This document shows, piece after piece, positions 1 through 8,787 of a stretch of DNA of 64,000 nucleotides. A program made the translations under genes and the position numbers. The notes beneath the pieces were generated by a model. It was not told the DNA's origin, did not search any database, and saw nothing but the letters and a program-made list of their open reading frames with translations. The stretch is from Acidobacteria bacterium Mor1 (GTDB lineage Bacteria; Acidobacteriota; Polarisedimenticolia; Polarisedimenticolales; Polarisedimenticolaceae). The stretch's first letter is position 1. Each line of letters begins with the position of its first letter. The DNA is taken from positions 1,030,400-1,094,399 of the forward strand of contig CP011806.1 of assembly GCA_001664505.1 (NCBI GenBank), read 5' to 3'.

Positions 1-1477
1 CCTGCCGCCGGAGTTCCTCCTCGGAGCGGCGGTGCTCGGTGCGGTCGCGGCAGATCACCATGCGGCCGACGATCCGTCCGGTGCGATCGCGCAACGGGCC
101 CACCAGCAGCTCGGCGTCCCGCCCGTCGGGGAAGCTGACCGGAACCTCGCTGGAACAGGCGATCGGTTGCTCAAGCGCTTCGGCCAGCAGCTCGCCGGAT
201 TCGCCGCGCCCGCGCAGCCAGCTACGCAGGCGGCGGCCGTCGAGCCCGAGCAGCTCGACCTCCCGGCAGCCGTAGCGCGCGGCGAAGGCCCGGTTGGTCA
301 ACTGCACGATGCCTTCGCCGGCATCGTTGAGGACCAGCACGCCGTCGTCGTTGGACTCGAGGATCGCATCGAGCCGCAGCTCGTTGCGCCGCAGATCGGC
401 GGCAATGCGCCGGCGCTGGGTCTCGTCGCGGATCATCCCCAGCACCGCCGGCCCGCCGTGGTAGTCGATGCGGGTGGCTCGGACGGTCACGTCGGTGTGT
501 CCGTCGGCGAGCCCCACCGGAATCTCGATCTCCTGCTCTTCGCCGGACTCCAGGCGGCGCAAGCCGTCGCGAACCACGAGCAGGTCCCGGGCGCGAACCA
601 GGTCTTCGAGGCCTCGCTCGAGCAGTCCGTCGGCGGAGATCCCACAGAGCCCCGACAGCACCGGGTTGCTGTAGACGAAGCGGCCGGCCTTGGAGACGAA
701 GACCCCCTCTTCCAGCCGGTCGACCAGGGTGCGGTAGCGCTTGTCGGCGTCGGCGACCTCCTGCTCGAGACCGAGCCGCGCCGTGACGTCCCGTACGATC
801 ATCAGGAAGCCTGCGAAGTGGCCGCCGGAATCATGGGTCATCCGCACGGCCAGCTGGGCTTCGAAGCGATCCCCGTCGCCGCGGCGCATCCGGGCCCGGG
901 CGTCGAGCCCCCCTTCCCGCTGTTTGCGACGCATCAGCAGGGGCAGCAGGTCCTTCCAGGCCTGCTCCTCGAACAGGGTCGCCGCCGACTTGCCGAACAG
1001 CGCATCCTCGTCCCAGCCGAAGAGTTCGCGCCCCGAGGGGCTGATGCGCACCACGTCCCCGTCGGCATCGGTCCAGACCACCGCCGCGTCCCGGGTCGCC
1101 TCGAGCAGCGCCCGCAACTCGTTGTCGGTGCCCTCGGTCTCGTGAGAGCGGACCTCCAGATCCTCGCCGAGCCGGGAAACGGCGTCGGCCAGGGCGGCGA
1201 CCGGTGAACGATCGTCGACCTGGGGCCGGTGGTCGAGTTGTCCGGCGCGGAGATCTTCCACCGCCTGGACGATCTGGCGAATGTCCCGCCCCTGCTGGCG
1301 CCGGTGGAGCAGCAGCATGGCGAACAACAGCGCGACCAGCAGCACCATCCCGACCGCCATGACCACGATCAACGCCTCGGGGTTGTCGTCCCAGAAGGCG
1401 GACAGCGGCGGCGGCCCGGCCGCGACCACGGCGGGCATCGCCCGCAACCGGGCGTTCCGTTGGCGCATGGGCCGCAT
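1..1477 (-). CDS. Membrane-anchored multi-PAS sensor protein (C-terminus beyond the window)
   Basis: Reading the minus strand from an ATG at 1477 gives an uninterrupted frame of 492 codons that leaves the window at base 1, so the output domain is missing. One membrane segment is visible at about residues 36-57 (IVVMAVGMVLLVALLFAMLL), followed by a short HAMP-like linker. Three PAS-type repeats follow, at about 105-225, 230-350 and 355-485. The second begins YRTLVDRLEEGVFV and the first ends FLMIVRDVTAR, both typical PAS/PAC signatures. The start lies one base beyond the stop of the GGDEF/EAL gene, so the two are probably translated together; a second ATG three codons in is also possible. A kinase or GGDEF output is expected but not seen. 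The frame is certain, the exact class is open. Confidence 0.85.
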   Translation of the reverse strand, partial: MRPMRQRNARLRAMPAVVAAGPPPLSAFWDDNPEALIVVMAVGMVLLVALLFAMLLLHRRQQGRDIRQIVQAVEDLRAGQLDHRPQVDDRSPVAALADAVSRLGEDLEVRSHETEGTDNELRALLEATRDAAVVWTDADGDVVRISPSGRELFGWDEDALFGKSAATLFEEQAWKDLLPLLMRRKQREGGLDARARMRRGDGDRFEAQLAVRMTHDSGGHFAGFLMIVRDVTARLGLEQEVADADKRYRTLVDRLEEGVFVSKAGRFVYSNPVLSGLCGISADGLLERGLEDLVRARDLLVVRDGLRRLESGEEQEIEIPVGLADGHTDVTVRATRIDYHGGPAVLGMIRDETQRRRIAADLRRNELRLDAILESNDDGVLVLNDAGEGIVQLTNRAFAARYGCREVELLGLDGRRLRSWLRGRGESGELLAEALEQPIACSSEVPVSFPDGRDAELLVGPLRDRTGRIVGRMVICRDRTEHRRSEEELRRQ

Positions 1478-1478
1478 G

Positions 1479-2783
1479 TCAGTGATCCCGGCTCTTCTTG
1501 CCGCCGAAGGAGGCCATCGGCCCCGGTCCGGCGAAGTGATAACCCTGAGCCAGCCCCGCCCCCATGGCACGCAGCGCGTCGGCCTCGGCGGCGGATTCGA
1601 CCCCCTCGGCGACCACCTGGGCATCGAGGCGCTCGGCCACCTGGATCAGCGAGGCGAAGATCTCCTGCTTGATGGCGTTGGACTCGATGCCCCGAACCAG
1701 GCTGGCGTCCGCCTTGAGATAGTCGGGGCGCACCTTCTCGGCGGCGGCCAGGCCGGCGTAGCCGGTGCCGATGTCGTCGAGGGCCAGGGCGAAGCCGAGC
1801 TCCTTGAGCCGCTCCATCCGCTCGACCAGTCGCGCCGGATCCTCGGTCCCGCGATCGGATACCTCGAGCACCAGACGAGAGCGATCGATCCCGTTGCGGG
1901 AGATCAGGCCGTCGTCGAGGGCCCATTCCGGATCGTCGAGGCTCTCGGGAAGCACGTTGAGGAACAGCTTGCCGTCGTAGGAGGCCACGGCGGGCTCGCC
2001 CAGGGCCACCTCGCGGCAGAGACGGTCGAGGGCCGCATCGACCCCGACCCGGCCGGACCAGGCGAACATCGTCGAGGGCATCTCGAACATCGAGTCCTGG
2101 GGACCGCGGGCCAGCGCCTCGTAGCCGTGGATCTCTTCGGTTTCGAGGTCGACCACCGGCTGGAACAGCATGCGCACCGCCGAGTCGTCGATGATCCGCC
2201 GCAGCTCCTCACCGTTGGAGCGTTCTCGCCGCTCGCGCACCCGCTGTTCCCGGGAGCGGGACTCGGCGACCGCCGTGTAGACCCGGCGTTCGAAGCGGTG
2301 GTAGGGGCTTAGGGACAGCACCGCGTAGCCCCGCTGGAAGTCCAGGGTGGCGGCCATGTCGTCGAAATCACTGTCGGCGACCTCGCTACGCAGCCGCTCC
2401 AGGATGCGATCTCCCAGATCGGCCAGGAAGCCGCCGTCGACCTCGTGCTGTTCGAAGGTCTCGGGCACGAAGGCCAGGAACTCGTCGCCGGCGACCCGGT
2501 CGAGGGCCAGCACCGACCCTTCGGGTAGGGTCGAGGCGCACTGGTCCCGCAGCACCTCGGCGGTGCGCCGAAGCACCTGGTCGAGTACCTGCCAGCCGTA
2601 GAGCGATTCGACCATCTCGATTCCGTCGATGCCGAAATGCAGCACGCCGATGAAGCGGCGCTGATCCAGCATCCTGCGAAGCTCGTCCAGGACCATGGGA
2701 AACGCCGGCAGCGACGTCGCCCGATCATGCAGCACGCTGCGCATCTTCAGGTAGCCGGTGCGGTAGTCCTCGGGGCGCTTCAC
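1479..2783 (-). CDS. GGDEF/EAL-domain c-di-GMP signalling protein
   Basis: A 434-residue protein with an N-terminal GGDEF-type domain (about 30-180) and a C-terminal EAL domain (about 195-425). The GGDEF signature reads AGDEF (in DRVAGDEFLAF), a variant found in some active cyclases. The EAL domain keeps the residues expected for metal and c-di-GMP binding: YEALARG, LFLNV, LVLEVSD, LDDIGTGY, DYLKAD, VAEGVE and a Q in LAQGYHF. It is therefore plausibly an active phosphodiesterase. There is no signal peptide or membrane segment, so it should be cytoplasmic. It starts with GTG inside a GTGA overlap with the upstream receiver gene and ends one base before the PAS sensor gene. The three genes look like one c-di-GMP circuit; whether the GGDEF half is catalytic or only regulatory cannot be told. 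Confidence 0.9.
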   Translation of the reverse strand: MKRPEDYRTGYLKMRSVLHDRATSLPAFPMVLDELRRMLDQRRFIGVLHFGIDGIEMVESLYGWQVLDQVLRRTAEVLRDQCASTLPEGSVLALDRVAGDEFLAFVPETFEQHEVDGGFLADLGDRILERLRSEVADSDFDDMAATLDFQRGYAVLSLSPYHRFERRVYTAVAESRSREQRVRERRERSNGEELRRIIDDSAVRMLFQPVVDLETEEIHGYEALARGPQDSMFEMPSTMFAWSGRVGVDAALDRLCREVALGEPAVASYDGKLFLNVLPESLDDPEWALDDGLISRNGIDRSRLVLEVSDRGTEDPARLVERMERLKELGFALALDDIGTGYAGLAAAEKVRPDYLKADASLVRGIESNAIKQEIFASLIQVAERLDAQVVAEGVESAAEADALRAMGAGLAQGYHFAGPGPMASFGGKKSRDH

Positions 2784-3169
2784 GCTTGCCCCTCGAGCAC
2801 GCGGCCGACCCTCGACGCCAGCACGTCGACTTCGAAAGGCTTGGGGATGTAGTCCACCGCGCCTTCCTGCATCGCCTGCATCTTGTCGACGACCTGACCC
2901 TTGACCGAGAACATCACCACCGGCATGTGATCGAGATCCACGTCGGCCCGGATGAGCCGCAGCGTCTCCCAGCCGTCCATGCCGGGCATGTTGATGTCGA
3001 GCAGGACGAGGTCGTAGGGCATCAGGGCGATCCGGTCCAACGCCTCGGAACCGTGGGTCGCGAGATCGACGTCGTACCCGCTGCCGGTCAGGACCAGTCG
3101 GGTCAACTCTCGAATCTCCGAGTCGTCATCGACGACCAGGATCCGGGCCTTGCTCTCCGTTTCGCTCAT
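2780..3169 (-). CDS. Single-domain response regulator (CheY-like receiver)
   Basis: A 129-residue stand-alone receiver. The acidic pair is in RILVVDDDSE (about residues 13-15), the phospho-acceptor Asp in LVLLDINMPGMDG (about 58), the switch residue in VVMFSVKGQ (a Ser in place of the usual Thr), and the conserved Lys in YIPKPFE. All key positions are filled, so it should be phosphorylatable. I chose the ATG at 3169 because the frame upstream of it lies antisense to the DUF488 gene and has no receiver homology. The stop overlaps the GTG of the GGDEF/EAL gene by four bases. It may pass phosphorylation input to that protein, but no kinase is complete in this operon inside the window. Confidence 0.93.
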   Translation of the reverse strand: MSETESKARILVVDDDSEIRELTRLVLTGSGYDVDLATHGSEALDRIALMPYDLVLLDINMPGMDGWETLRLIRADVDLDHMPVVMFSVKGQVVDKMQAMQEGAVDYIPKPFEVDVLASRVGRVLEGQA

Positions 3170-3346
3170 GCCCCCTTCGTAGAGATACGGAATGAGCCAG
3201 AAGTTACCATGCAGATTCTTCACCCGGCAACGGAATAGGCGCTGCTGGCGCGGGTTTCCGGCAATCCCCGCGGTGAATTGAAGGTATTCTCCGGAATCGC
3301 CCTCGGTCGCGGAGACCGTTGCGAATTCGTCAGTGGATGAGGACCC

Positions 3347-3889
3347 ATGCGACTCTGGACCATCGGCCACTCCAATCGGCCCATCGCGACCCTGCTCGAC
3401 CTGCTCGCAGCCCACGCCATCGAGGTCCTGGCCGACGTGCGCACGGTGCCCCGCTCCAAGCGGCACCCCCAGTTCGACGGGGACAACCTGGCCTGGGAAC
3501 TGGAGCAGAGCGGACGGATCTACCGCCACGAAAAGGGGTTGGGCGGGCTGCGCAAGCCTCGGGCGGATTCGATCAACACCGCACTTCCCGACGGTGGGTT
3601 CCGTGGGTATGCCGACCACATGCAAAGCGAGAGCTTCTCCCGGGCGGTGGCGGAGCTGCTGCAGGTCGCCGAGAGCCGGCACGTGGCCCTGATGTGCGCC
3701 GAGGCGTCTCCGGTGAACTGCCACCGCTCGCTGCTCAGCGATGCACTGGTCGCCCGCGGCGTCGAGGTGCGGCACATCCTCGACGCGGACCGGGTCGAGC
3801 TTCACCGGCGCTCTCCCCTGGCGCGGGTCGAGCCCGGGTCCGGTGCCGGCCGGCCCGCCACGGTGACCTATCCCGGGCTCCTGTTTTGA
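3347..3889 (+). CDS. DUF488 family protein
   Basis: A 180-residue DUF488 protein. It opens with LWTIGHSNR, carries ADVRTVPRS after the first strand, and has the C-terminal signature ALMCAEASPVNCHRSLL with the conserved Cys, Glu and CHR residues. DUF488 members are small cytoplasmic alpha/beta proteins of unsettled function; some are discussed as nucleic-acid or thiol-related enzymes. A GAGG at about 3336-3340 precedes the ATG. It is followed after 32 bases by the FAD oxidoreductase gene on the same strand, so the two may be cotranscribed. The family call is firm, the biochemical role unknown. Confidence 0.9.
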   Translation: MRLWTIGHSNRPIATLLDLLAAHAIEVLADVRTVPRSKRHPQFDGDNLAWELEQSGRIYRHEKGLGGLRKPRADSINTALPDGGFRGYADHMQSESFSRAVAELLQVAESRHVALMCAEASPVNCHRSLLSDALVARGVEVRHILDADRVELHRRSPLARVEPGSGAGRPATVTYPGLLF

Positions 3890-3921
3890 GCCGGGCTGGA
3901 AGCGGGGACTATGCTCCCTTC

Positions 3922-4950
3922 ATGCACGAGACGTTGATCGTAGGAGCCGGCATCGCGGGCCTCGCCTGTGCCCGCCGGCTTCAGGAGGCGGGTCAGAGCA
4001 CGATGGTCGTGGATAAGGGGCGCGGTGTCGGCGGCCGCTGCGCGACCCGGCGGGTTGACGGCCAGTCGGTAGACCACGGCCCTGCGTTCCTCCACGGTTC
4101 CGCCCCGGGCTTCGTCTCTGCGCTCAGGGAAACCCCCGGACGGCGGCTGGAGCCCTGGCCCGCGAAGGTCCACGGGTCCGGCCGGCCGTGCCAGCCGAGC
4201 GCCTTCGCCCCCGGGCAGGTGCGGCTCGCCTTCGGTGACGGCGTGAATGCCTTCGCCAAGCATCTCGCCCGGGACCTCGACGTCGAACGTGAGTGCCGGG
4301 TCGACGCCCTGGCATTCGACGGAGACCGTTTCCGTGTCGTCACGGCCGACGGAGAACGGCGCCCCTCGACGTTGATCCTTTCGCTACCCCTCGAACAGAC
4401 CCGCGGATTGCTCGATACCCTGGGTGAAGACTCTCCGGAGATCCGCGGAGTCAGACAGCTGCTCTCGATGGTCTCGACGGTTCCGAGCCTGACCATCCTG
4501 TCCGGATACGCCGCAGATCAGGCTGCTCCGGACTGGGACGTGTGCTACCCGGAAGACTCCCCTGTCCTGCAGATGATCGCCCACGACTCCGCCAAGCGAG
4601 CAACTCCCCGGAGCCATGTGCTGGTCGCCCAGGCCCACCCCCGCTGGTCCCGCAGGGAACTCGAAAACGACCCCGACGGCTGGAAGCAGGCGATGCTCGT
4701 CGAGCTTGAGCGGGTCACCGGCCTCCCCGAATCGTCACGCCTCTGGTGCCAGGCCCATCGCTGGCGCTACGCCCGTCTGGACGCCGGCAGCGAACTGGCG
4801 CAGCCGCTGATGGTTCAGGTAGCGGGCGCGCGGCTGGGACTTTGCGGGGAGCTCTTCTCGCCGGGTAACGGCGTCGAAGCCGCCTGGCTCTCGGGGACAC
4901 GGCTCGCCGAGCGCATCATCGGTGAGCGGGATTGGACCGCTACTCGCTGA
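3922..4950 (+). CDS. Renalase-like NAD(P)/FAD-dependent oxidoreductase
   Basis: A 342-residue flavoprotein. The N-terminus has the dinucleotide-binding motif VGAGIAGLACARRL followed by VVDKGRGVGGRCATRR, the GR-x-GGR pattern of amine-oxidase/renalase relatives. A second flavin contact is likely in the C-terminal segment GLCGELFSPGNGVEAAWLSG. Bacterial renalase-type enzymes oxidise isomeric dihydro-NAD(P) forms, but the substrate of this one is not evident. The ATG at 3922 places the Rossmann motif at residue 6, as usual; the longer upstream frame only shadows DUF488. The 3' end overlaps the convergent ribA gene by 11 bases. No signal peptide, so cytoplasmic. Confidence 0.88.
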   Translation: MHETLIVGAGIAGLACARRLQEAGQSTMVVDKGRGVGGRCATRRVDGQSVDHGPAFLHGSAPGFVSALRETPGRRLEPWPAKVHGSGRPCQPSAFAPGQVRLAFGDGVNAFAKHLARDLDVERECRVDALAFDGDRFRVVTADGERRPSTLILSLPLEQTRGLLDTLGEDSPEIRGVRQLLSMVSTVPSLTILSGYAADQAAPDWDVCYPEDSPVLQMIAHDSAKRATPRSHVLVAQAHPRWSRRELENDPDGWKQAMLVELERVTGLPESSRLWCQAHRWRYARLDAGSELAQPLMVQVAGARLGLCGELFSPGNGVEAAWLSGTRLAERIIGERDWTATR

Positions 4951-5674
4951 CCTGTCCTTCGACCACCACCTCGTCGCTCTGCTCACTCACTCGCTGGCGG
5001 CGCGAGAAGTCGATGTGGTGTCCCGAGCGATTGGCCTTGGTCTCGAGATAGAAGCGGTTGTGGTGGTTCGGCGGGATGGTGTGGGGCAACCGCCGCGAGA
5101 CGGTCACGCCGTACTGGGTCAGCTGGGAGACCTTCTCGGGGTTGTTGGTCATCAACTGCACCGACTTCACCCCCAGGCTACGGATCATGTGGGCGGCGAC
5201 GGCGTAGTCCCGCTCGTCGTCCCGGAAGCCCAGGGCGAGGTTTGCCTCGACGGTGTCCATTCCCGTGTCCTGCAGCGAGTAGGCGCGGATCTTGTTGGTC
5301 AGACCGATTCCCCGGCCTTCCTGCCGCAGGTACAGCAGCAAGCCCCGCTCATGCTCGGCGATCTTCTTCAGCCCGGCCTCGAGCTGATCCCGGCAATCGC
5401 AGCGGAGGGATCCGAGAGCGTCCCCGGTCAGGCACTCGGAGTGCAAGCGGGTCGTCACGTCCTCTTCGCCGATGACGTCTCCGTGGACGATGGCGACGTG
5501 CTCTTTCTGATCGCGGTTGTTGTAGAACGCAACGATGCGGAAGTCGCCGAAGCGGGTGGGAAGCTCGGCTACGGCCACGACCCGTACGCATACCTGATGG
5601 GTTCCGAAACCGTCGCAGTCGTGCTCGCGGTCCCGTTCCACCAGATCGTCGAGGGTCCGAATCGATTCGTGCAT
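4940..5674 (-). CDS. ribA: GTP cyclohydrolase II
   Basis: Converts GTP to 2,5-diamino-6-ribosylamino-4(3H)-pyrimidinone 5'-phosphate, the first committed step of riboflavin synthesis. The diagnostic zinc motif is complete: HSECLTGDALGSLRCDCRDQL (written here with its three Cys in SEC, RCDC), followed by RQEGRGIGL, the GTP-binding and catalytic loop. The protein is 244 residues from the ATG at 5674 and has a stand-alone RibA layout, without the fused DHBP synthase (RibB) seen in many bacteria. I prefer this start because GGGAG precedes it at good spacing; an in-frame ATG at 5737 would add 21 residues. It converges with the FAD oxidoreductase gene (11-base overlap). A C-terminal acidic tail of about 20 residues is unusual but harmless. 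Confidence 0.93.
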   Translation of the reverse strand: MHESIRTLDDLVERDREHDCDGFGTHQVCVRVVAVAELPTRFGDFRIVAFYNNRDQKEHVAIVHGDVIGEEDVTTRLHSECLTGDALGSLRCDCRDQLEAGLKKIAEHERGLLLYLRQEGRGIGLTNKIRAYSLQDTGMDTVEANLALGFRDDERDYAVAAHMIRSLGVKSVQLMTNNPEKVSQLTQYGVTVSRRLPHTIPPNHHNRFYLETKANRSGHHIDFSRRQRVSEQSDEVVVEGQVSE

Positions 5675-5885
5675 GTCGTTCTCCCGAACCAAACCAGTCA
5701 AGAGCATAGCCTTTTTTGCAAGGCCCGACACCCGCACAGGCCCACCGGGGACCGGGCGGAATCCCGGGATTCACCGCCGATAACGGCCGTGCGGCTCGCG
5801 GTATTCCGCTGTGACGGACAGGCCCCGGCGTTGCGCGGCCGGCGTCCTGGAAGTACCGTGGACAGCAAGGGGCGAGGAGGTTGTC

Positions 5886-7262
5886 GTGAGAGTCGCGCTC
5901 TTTCTGATTGCCGCGCTCTTTTGCTCCGTTGCCGGAGCCGCCGAGTCCTGGCCCACCGGGGAAATCATCCCCGAGGTCCCCTGTACCGAAACACCCGAAC
6001 AGAGCTACTCCCTGTACCTGCCGTCGAACTACGACGGGGCCCGGGAGTGGCCGACGCTGATCGTGCTCGACCCGCGAGGTCAGGGCCCCGCCGCCGCGGA
6101 GCTCTTTCGCGAGGCCGCCGAACGGCTCGGCTGGATCGTGGTCAGCTCGAACAACTCCCGTAGCGACACCGTCGAACCCCTCAACGACGCCGCGATGCGG
6201 GCACTGGCCACCGACGTGCCGAACCGGTTCGCCGTCGACTCCAACCGGGTCTACCTGGCCGGATTCTCCGGCACGGCGCGCTTCGCCTGGTACACCGCCC
6301 GGGCGCTGGACGGCGCCATCGCCGGGGTCATCGCCTGCGGAGCCGGTCTCCCCGAGGCGGGACCCGGTGATTTCGAGACCTCCTTCGCCCTGTTCGGAGC
6401 CGCCGGCGACACCGACTTCAACCATCGGGAGATGTTTCTGCTGGACGAGGGTCTACGCGCGACCGACACCCCGCACTGGATCCGCACCTTCGAGGGCCGC
6501 CATCAGTGGTTCCCTCCCGAACTCGCCGCCGACGCCCTGACCTGGTTCGAGATCCTGCACGGCCGCGGCGATCCGGACCCGGCCCTGGGCCGCCGGCTGG
6601 CCGAATGGCGAAATGCGGCCGAGCGGCACGAGGCCGCCGGGCGCCTGCTGGTGGCGGAGCGTTACTACCGCATGCTCTCGCGGGTCGTGGCCGAACCCGC
6701 AGCGACGCCGCTACGGGAGAATCACGCACGGCTCGACCGCTCTGCGGCGGTCGCCGCGCGCCGGGAGTCGGCGACAAAGGCCGGCGCCCGACAACTGGAG
6801 TACCTGATGGGACCGGTCAGCAACGTGGCGCGCACGATCCGCACCAGCGAAACCACCCCGGCGGTGCCCCGCCTGGTTCAGCAGTTGCGGGTCAAGTCCC
6901 TGCGTGCCGAAGCCCGCAAGGAGGGAGCGGCGGGGCTGACCGCCCGGCGCATGCTGTCCCACGCCTACGTGCAGCTCGGCTCCTACGTCCCGACCGACCT
7001 CTGGAGCCAGGGGGAGTACCTGCGAGCGGCAATCAGCCTCGACCTTGCCGCGGAACTGCGGCCGGAGCTGCCCCTGGTTCATGTGCGGCGGGCCCAGGCC
7101 TACAGCCGCGCCGGCTACGTGAAGAAGTCGATCAAGGCGCTGGAGCGCGCCCTGGAGCTGGGCTTCGACGACCGGGCCTTCCTCGAACAGGACGCCGAGC
7201 TGGCCCGGGTGCGCAAGGACAAGCGATTCGCCCGGGTACTCGAACTGCTCACAACCGGCTGA
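5886..7262 (+). CDS. Secreted alpha/beta-hydrolase with C-terminal helical/TPR-like region
   Basis: A 458-residue exported protein. The GTG at 5886 follows a perfect AGGAGG (5875-5880) by five bases and gives a clean signal peptide ending in SVAGAA, so this start is firm; the frame upstream has no such signal. Residues 25-225 form an alpha/beta hydrolase of the esterase/PHB-depolymerase kind: TLIVLDPRGQG, nucleophile elbow GFSGT with Ser128, and a likely catalytic His in FEGRHQWFPPE. Residues 240-458 are Arg/Ala-rich helices that resemble TPR repeats near the end (HVRRAQAYSRAGYVKKSIKALERALELG). A role in periplasmic ester or peptide hydrolysis is likely. The substrate is unknown. Confidence 0.85.
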   Translation: MRVALFLIAALFCSVAGAAESWPTGEIIPEVPCTETPEQSYSLYLPSNYDGAREWPTLIVLDPRGQGPAAAELFREAAERLGWIVVSSNNSRSDTVEPLNDAAMRALATDVPNRFAVDSNRVYLAGFSGTARFAWYTARALDGAIAGVIACGAGLPEAGPGDFETSFALFGAAGDTDFNHREMFLLDEGLRATDTPHWIRTFEGRHQWFPPELAADALTWFEILHGRGDPDPALGRRLAEWRNAAERHEAAGRLLVAERYYRMLSRVVAEPAATPLRENHARLDRSAAVAARRESATKAGARQLEYLMGPVSNVARTIRTSETTPAVPRLVQQLRVKSLRAEARKEGAAGLTARRMLSHAYVQLGSYVPTDLWSQGEYLRAAISLDLAAELRPELPLVHVRRAQAYSRAGYVKKSIKALERALELGFDDRAFLEQDAELARVRKDKRFARVLELLTTG

Positions 7263-7313
7263 GGGACCGAAACGGTCTCGATCCGGCTGGCGCGGGCGGG
7301 CTAGAATCGCCCC

Positions 7314-8699
7314 ATGAGTTCCATCGAGAAACTACCGGTTGCGGTCGTCGGCGGCGGCCTGGTCGGGTCGCTGCTGGCCCTGGTACTGCGCAAACGCGGC
7401 TACGACGTATCGCTCTTCGAACGGCGGGGAAGCCTGCAGGAGATCGAGGAGCAGGCGGGCCGCTCGATCAACCTGGTGGTCACCCGGCGAGGCATCGACG
7501 CCCTGGAGCGGGTCGGCCTCGGTGAGGCGGTGCTGGAATTCACCGTTCCGGTCACCGGCCGCATGATGCACGACCGGGACGGCGAGCTGGCCTACCAGCC
7601 CTACGGCCGCGACGACAAGGAATGCAACTACTCGGTCTCCCGGGCGGGATTGAACGCGTTCCTGATTCGCCAGGCCCTGGAGCGGGGCATCGATGTGCGG
7701 TTCGACATGCGCCTGGCCGAGGCCGACCTCGATAGCGGCCGGCTGCGCTTCGACAACACCGACGGTGAAACGACCGTCGAGGCGGAGACGATCTTCGGCG
7801 CCGACGGCGTGGCCTCGGCGGTGCGTAAGGCCTTCGAAGCCCGGGACGACTTCCAGCTCTCGATCGACATGCTGAGCCACGGCTACAAGGAGCTCTACCT
7901 CCCGCCGGCAGAAGACGGCGGGTACCGGGTCGAGCGCAACGCCCTGCATATCTGGCCCCGGGGCCATTTCATGATGATGGCTTTGCCCAACACCGACGGC
8001 AGCTTCACCGGCACCCTGTACATGCCCAACCAGGGCAAGGACAGCTTCGGGCAATACGCCGACGCCGATGCGGTGCGCGAGCTGTTCCGGCGGGAGTTCG
8101 CCGACTCGATCCCGCTGATGCCCGAATACGTCGAGGACTATCTGCAGAACCCGACCGGCGAGCTGGGCACGGTCCGTTGCGCCCCCTGGCACCACGAGGA
8201 CCGGGTGCTGCTTCTCGGAGACGCCTCCCACGGCATCGTTCCCTTCTTCGGCCAGGGCATGAACTCCGGATTCGAGGATTGCTCGGTGCTGGGCGATCTG
8301 CTCGATCAGCACGGCCGGGGCGAATGGGGCTCGGTGTTCGCCGAGATGTCCCGGCGGCGCAAACCGAACTGCGACGCCATCGCCGACCTGGCCCTCGAGA
8401 ACTTCGTCGAGATGAGCGACAAGGTCGGCGACGACGCCTTCCTGCTGCGCAAGGCAGTCGAGCACCGGATCGAGGTCGCCATGCCCGAGCTCTACCGCTC
8501 CCGCTACTCGATGGTGATGTACAGCACCATCCCCTTCCGCGACGCCTTCGACGCGGGGGTGGTGCAGCGAGAGATCCTCGATGAGCTTTGCGCCGATATC
8601 GACGACGCCGAGCAGGTCGACCTGGAGCACGCCCGCCGACTGATCGACGCCAGGCTCACCCCCTTCCTCGCCACGAGAAACATCTCGTTCGACTATTGA
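7314..8699 (+). CDS. kmo: Kynurenine 3-monooxygenase
   Basis: An FAD-dependent aromatic hydroxylase that converts L-kynurenine to 3-hydroxykynurenine with NADPH and O2 (tryptophan catabolism or de novo NAD synthesis). The 461-residue length is normal. The Rossmann motif is VAVVGGGLVGSLLAL (about 9-23), the KMO-type segment GRSINLVVTRRG follows at about 48, and the second FAD motif reads GDASHGIVPFFGQG, then MNSGFEDC, which separates KMO from generic salicylate-type hydroxylases. The C-terminus lacks an obvious membrane anchor. No other kynurenine-pathway gene (formamidase, kynureninase, haaO) lies next to it. A strong bidirectional terminator follows 35 bases after the stop. Confidence 0.95.
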   Translation: MSSIEKLPVAVVGGGLVGSLLALVLRKRGYDVSLFERRGSLQEIEEQAGRSINLVVTRRGIDALERVGLGEAVLEFTVPVTGRMMHDRDGELAYQPYGRDDKECNYSVSRAGLNAFLIRQALERGIDVRFDMRLAEADLDSGRLRFDNTDGETTVEAETIFGADGVASAVRKAFEARDDFQLSIDMLSHGYKELYLPPAEDGGYRVERNALHIWPRGHFMMMALPNTDGSFTGTLYMPNQGKDSFGQYADADAVRELFRREFADSIPLMPEYVEDYLQNPTGELGTVRCAPWHHEDRVLLLGDASHGIVPFFGQGMNSGFEDCSVLGDLLDQHGRGEWGSVFAEMSRRRKPNCDAIADLALENFVEMSDKVGDDAFLLRKAVEHRIEVAMPELYRSRYSMVMYSTIPFRDAFDAGVVQREILDELCADIDDAEQVDLEHARRLIDARLTPFLATRNISFDY

Positions 8700-8734
8700 A
8701 CCGCGGCACCGGCCGGCGAGAGGGACGCGCAACA

Positions 8735-8762
8735 AAAGCCCCGCGGCGAACCGCGGGGCTTT
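8735..8762. terminator. Bidirectional rho-independent terminator
   Basis: A perfect 12-bp stem (AAAGCCCCGCGG / CCGCGGGGCTTT) closes a CGAA tetraloop. A-rich bases on the left and T-rich bases on the right allow it to work in both directions. It sits between the convergent kmo gene and the FN3/PNGase F-like gene. Confidence 0.9.
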
Positions 8763-8787
8763 GGTTTACTCGAACTGATTCCCGTGA

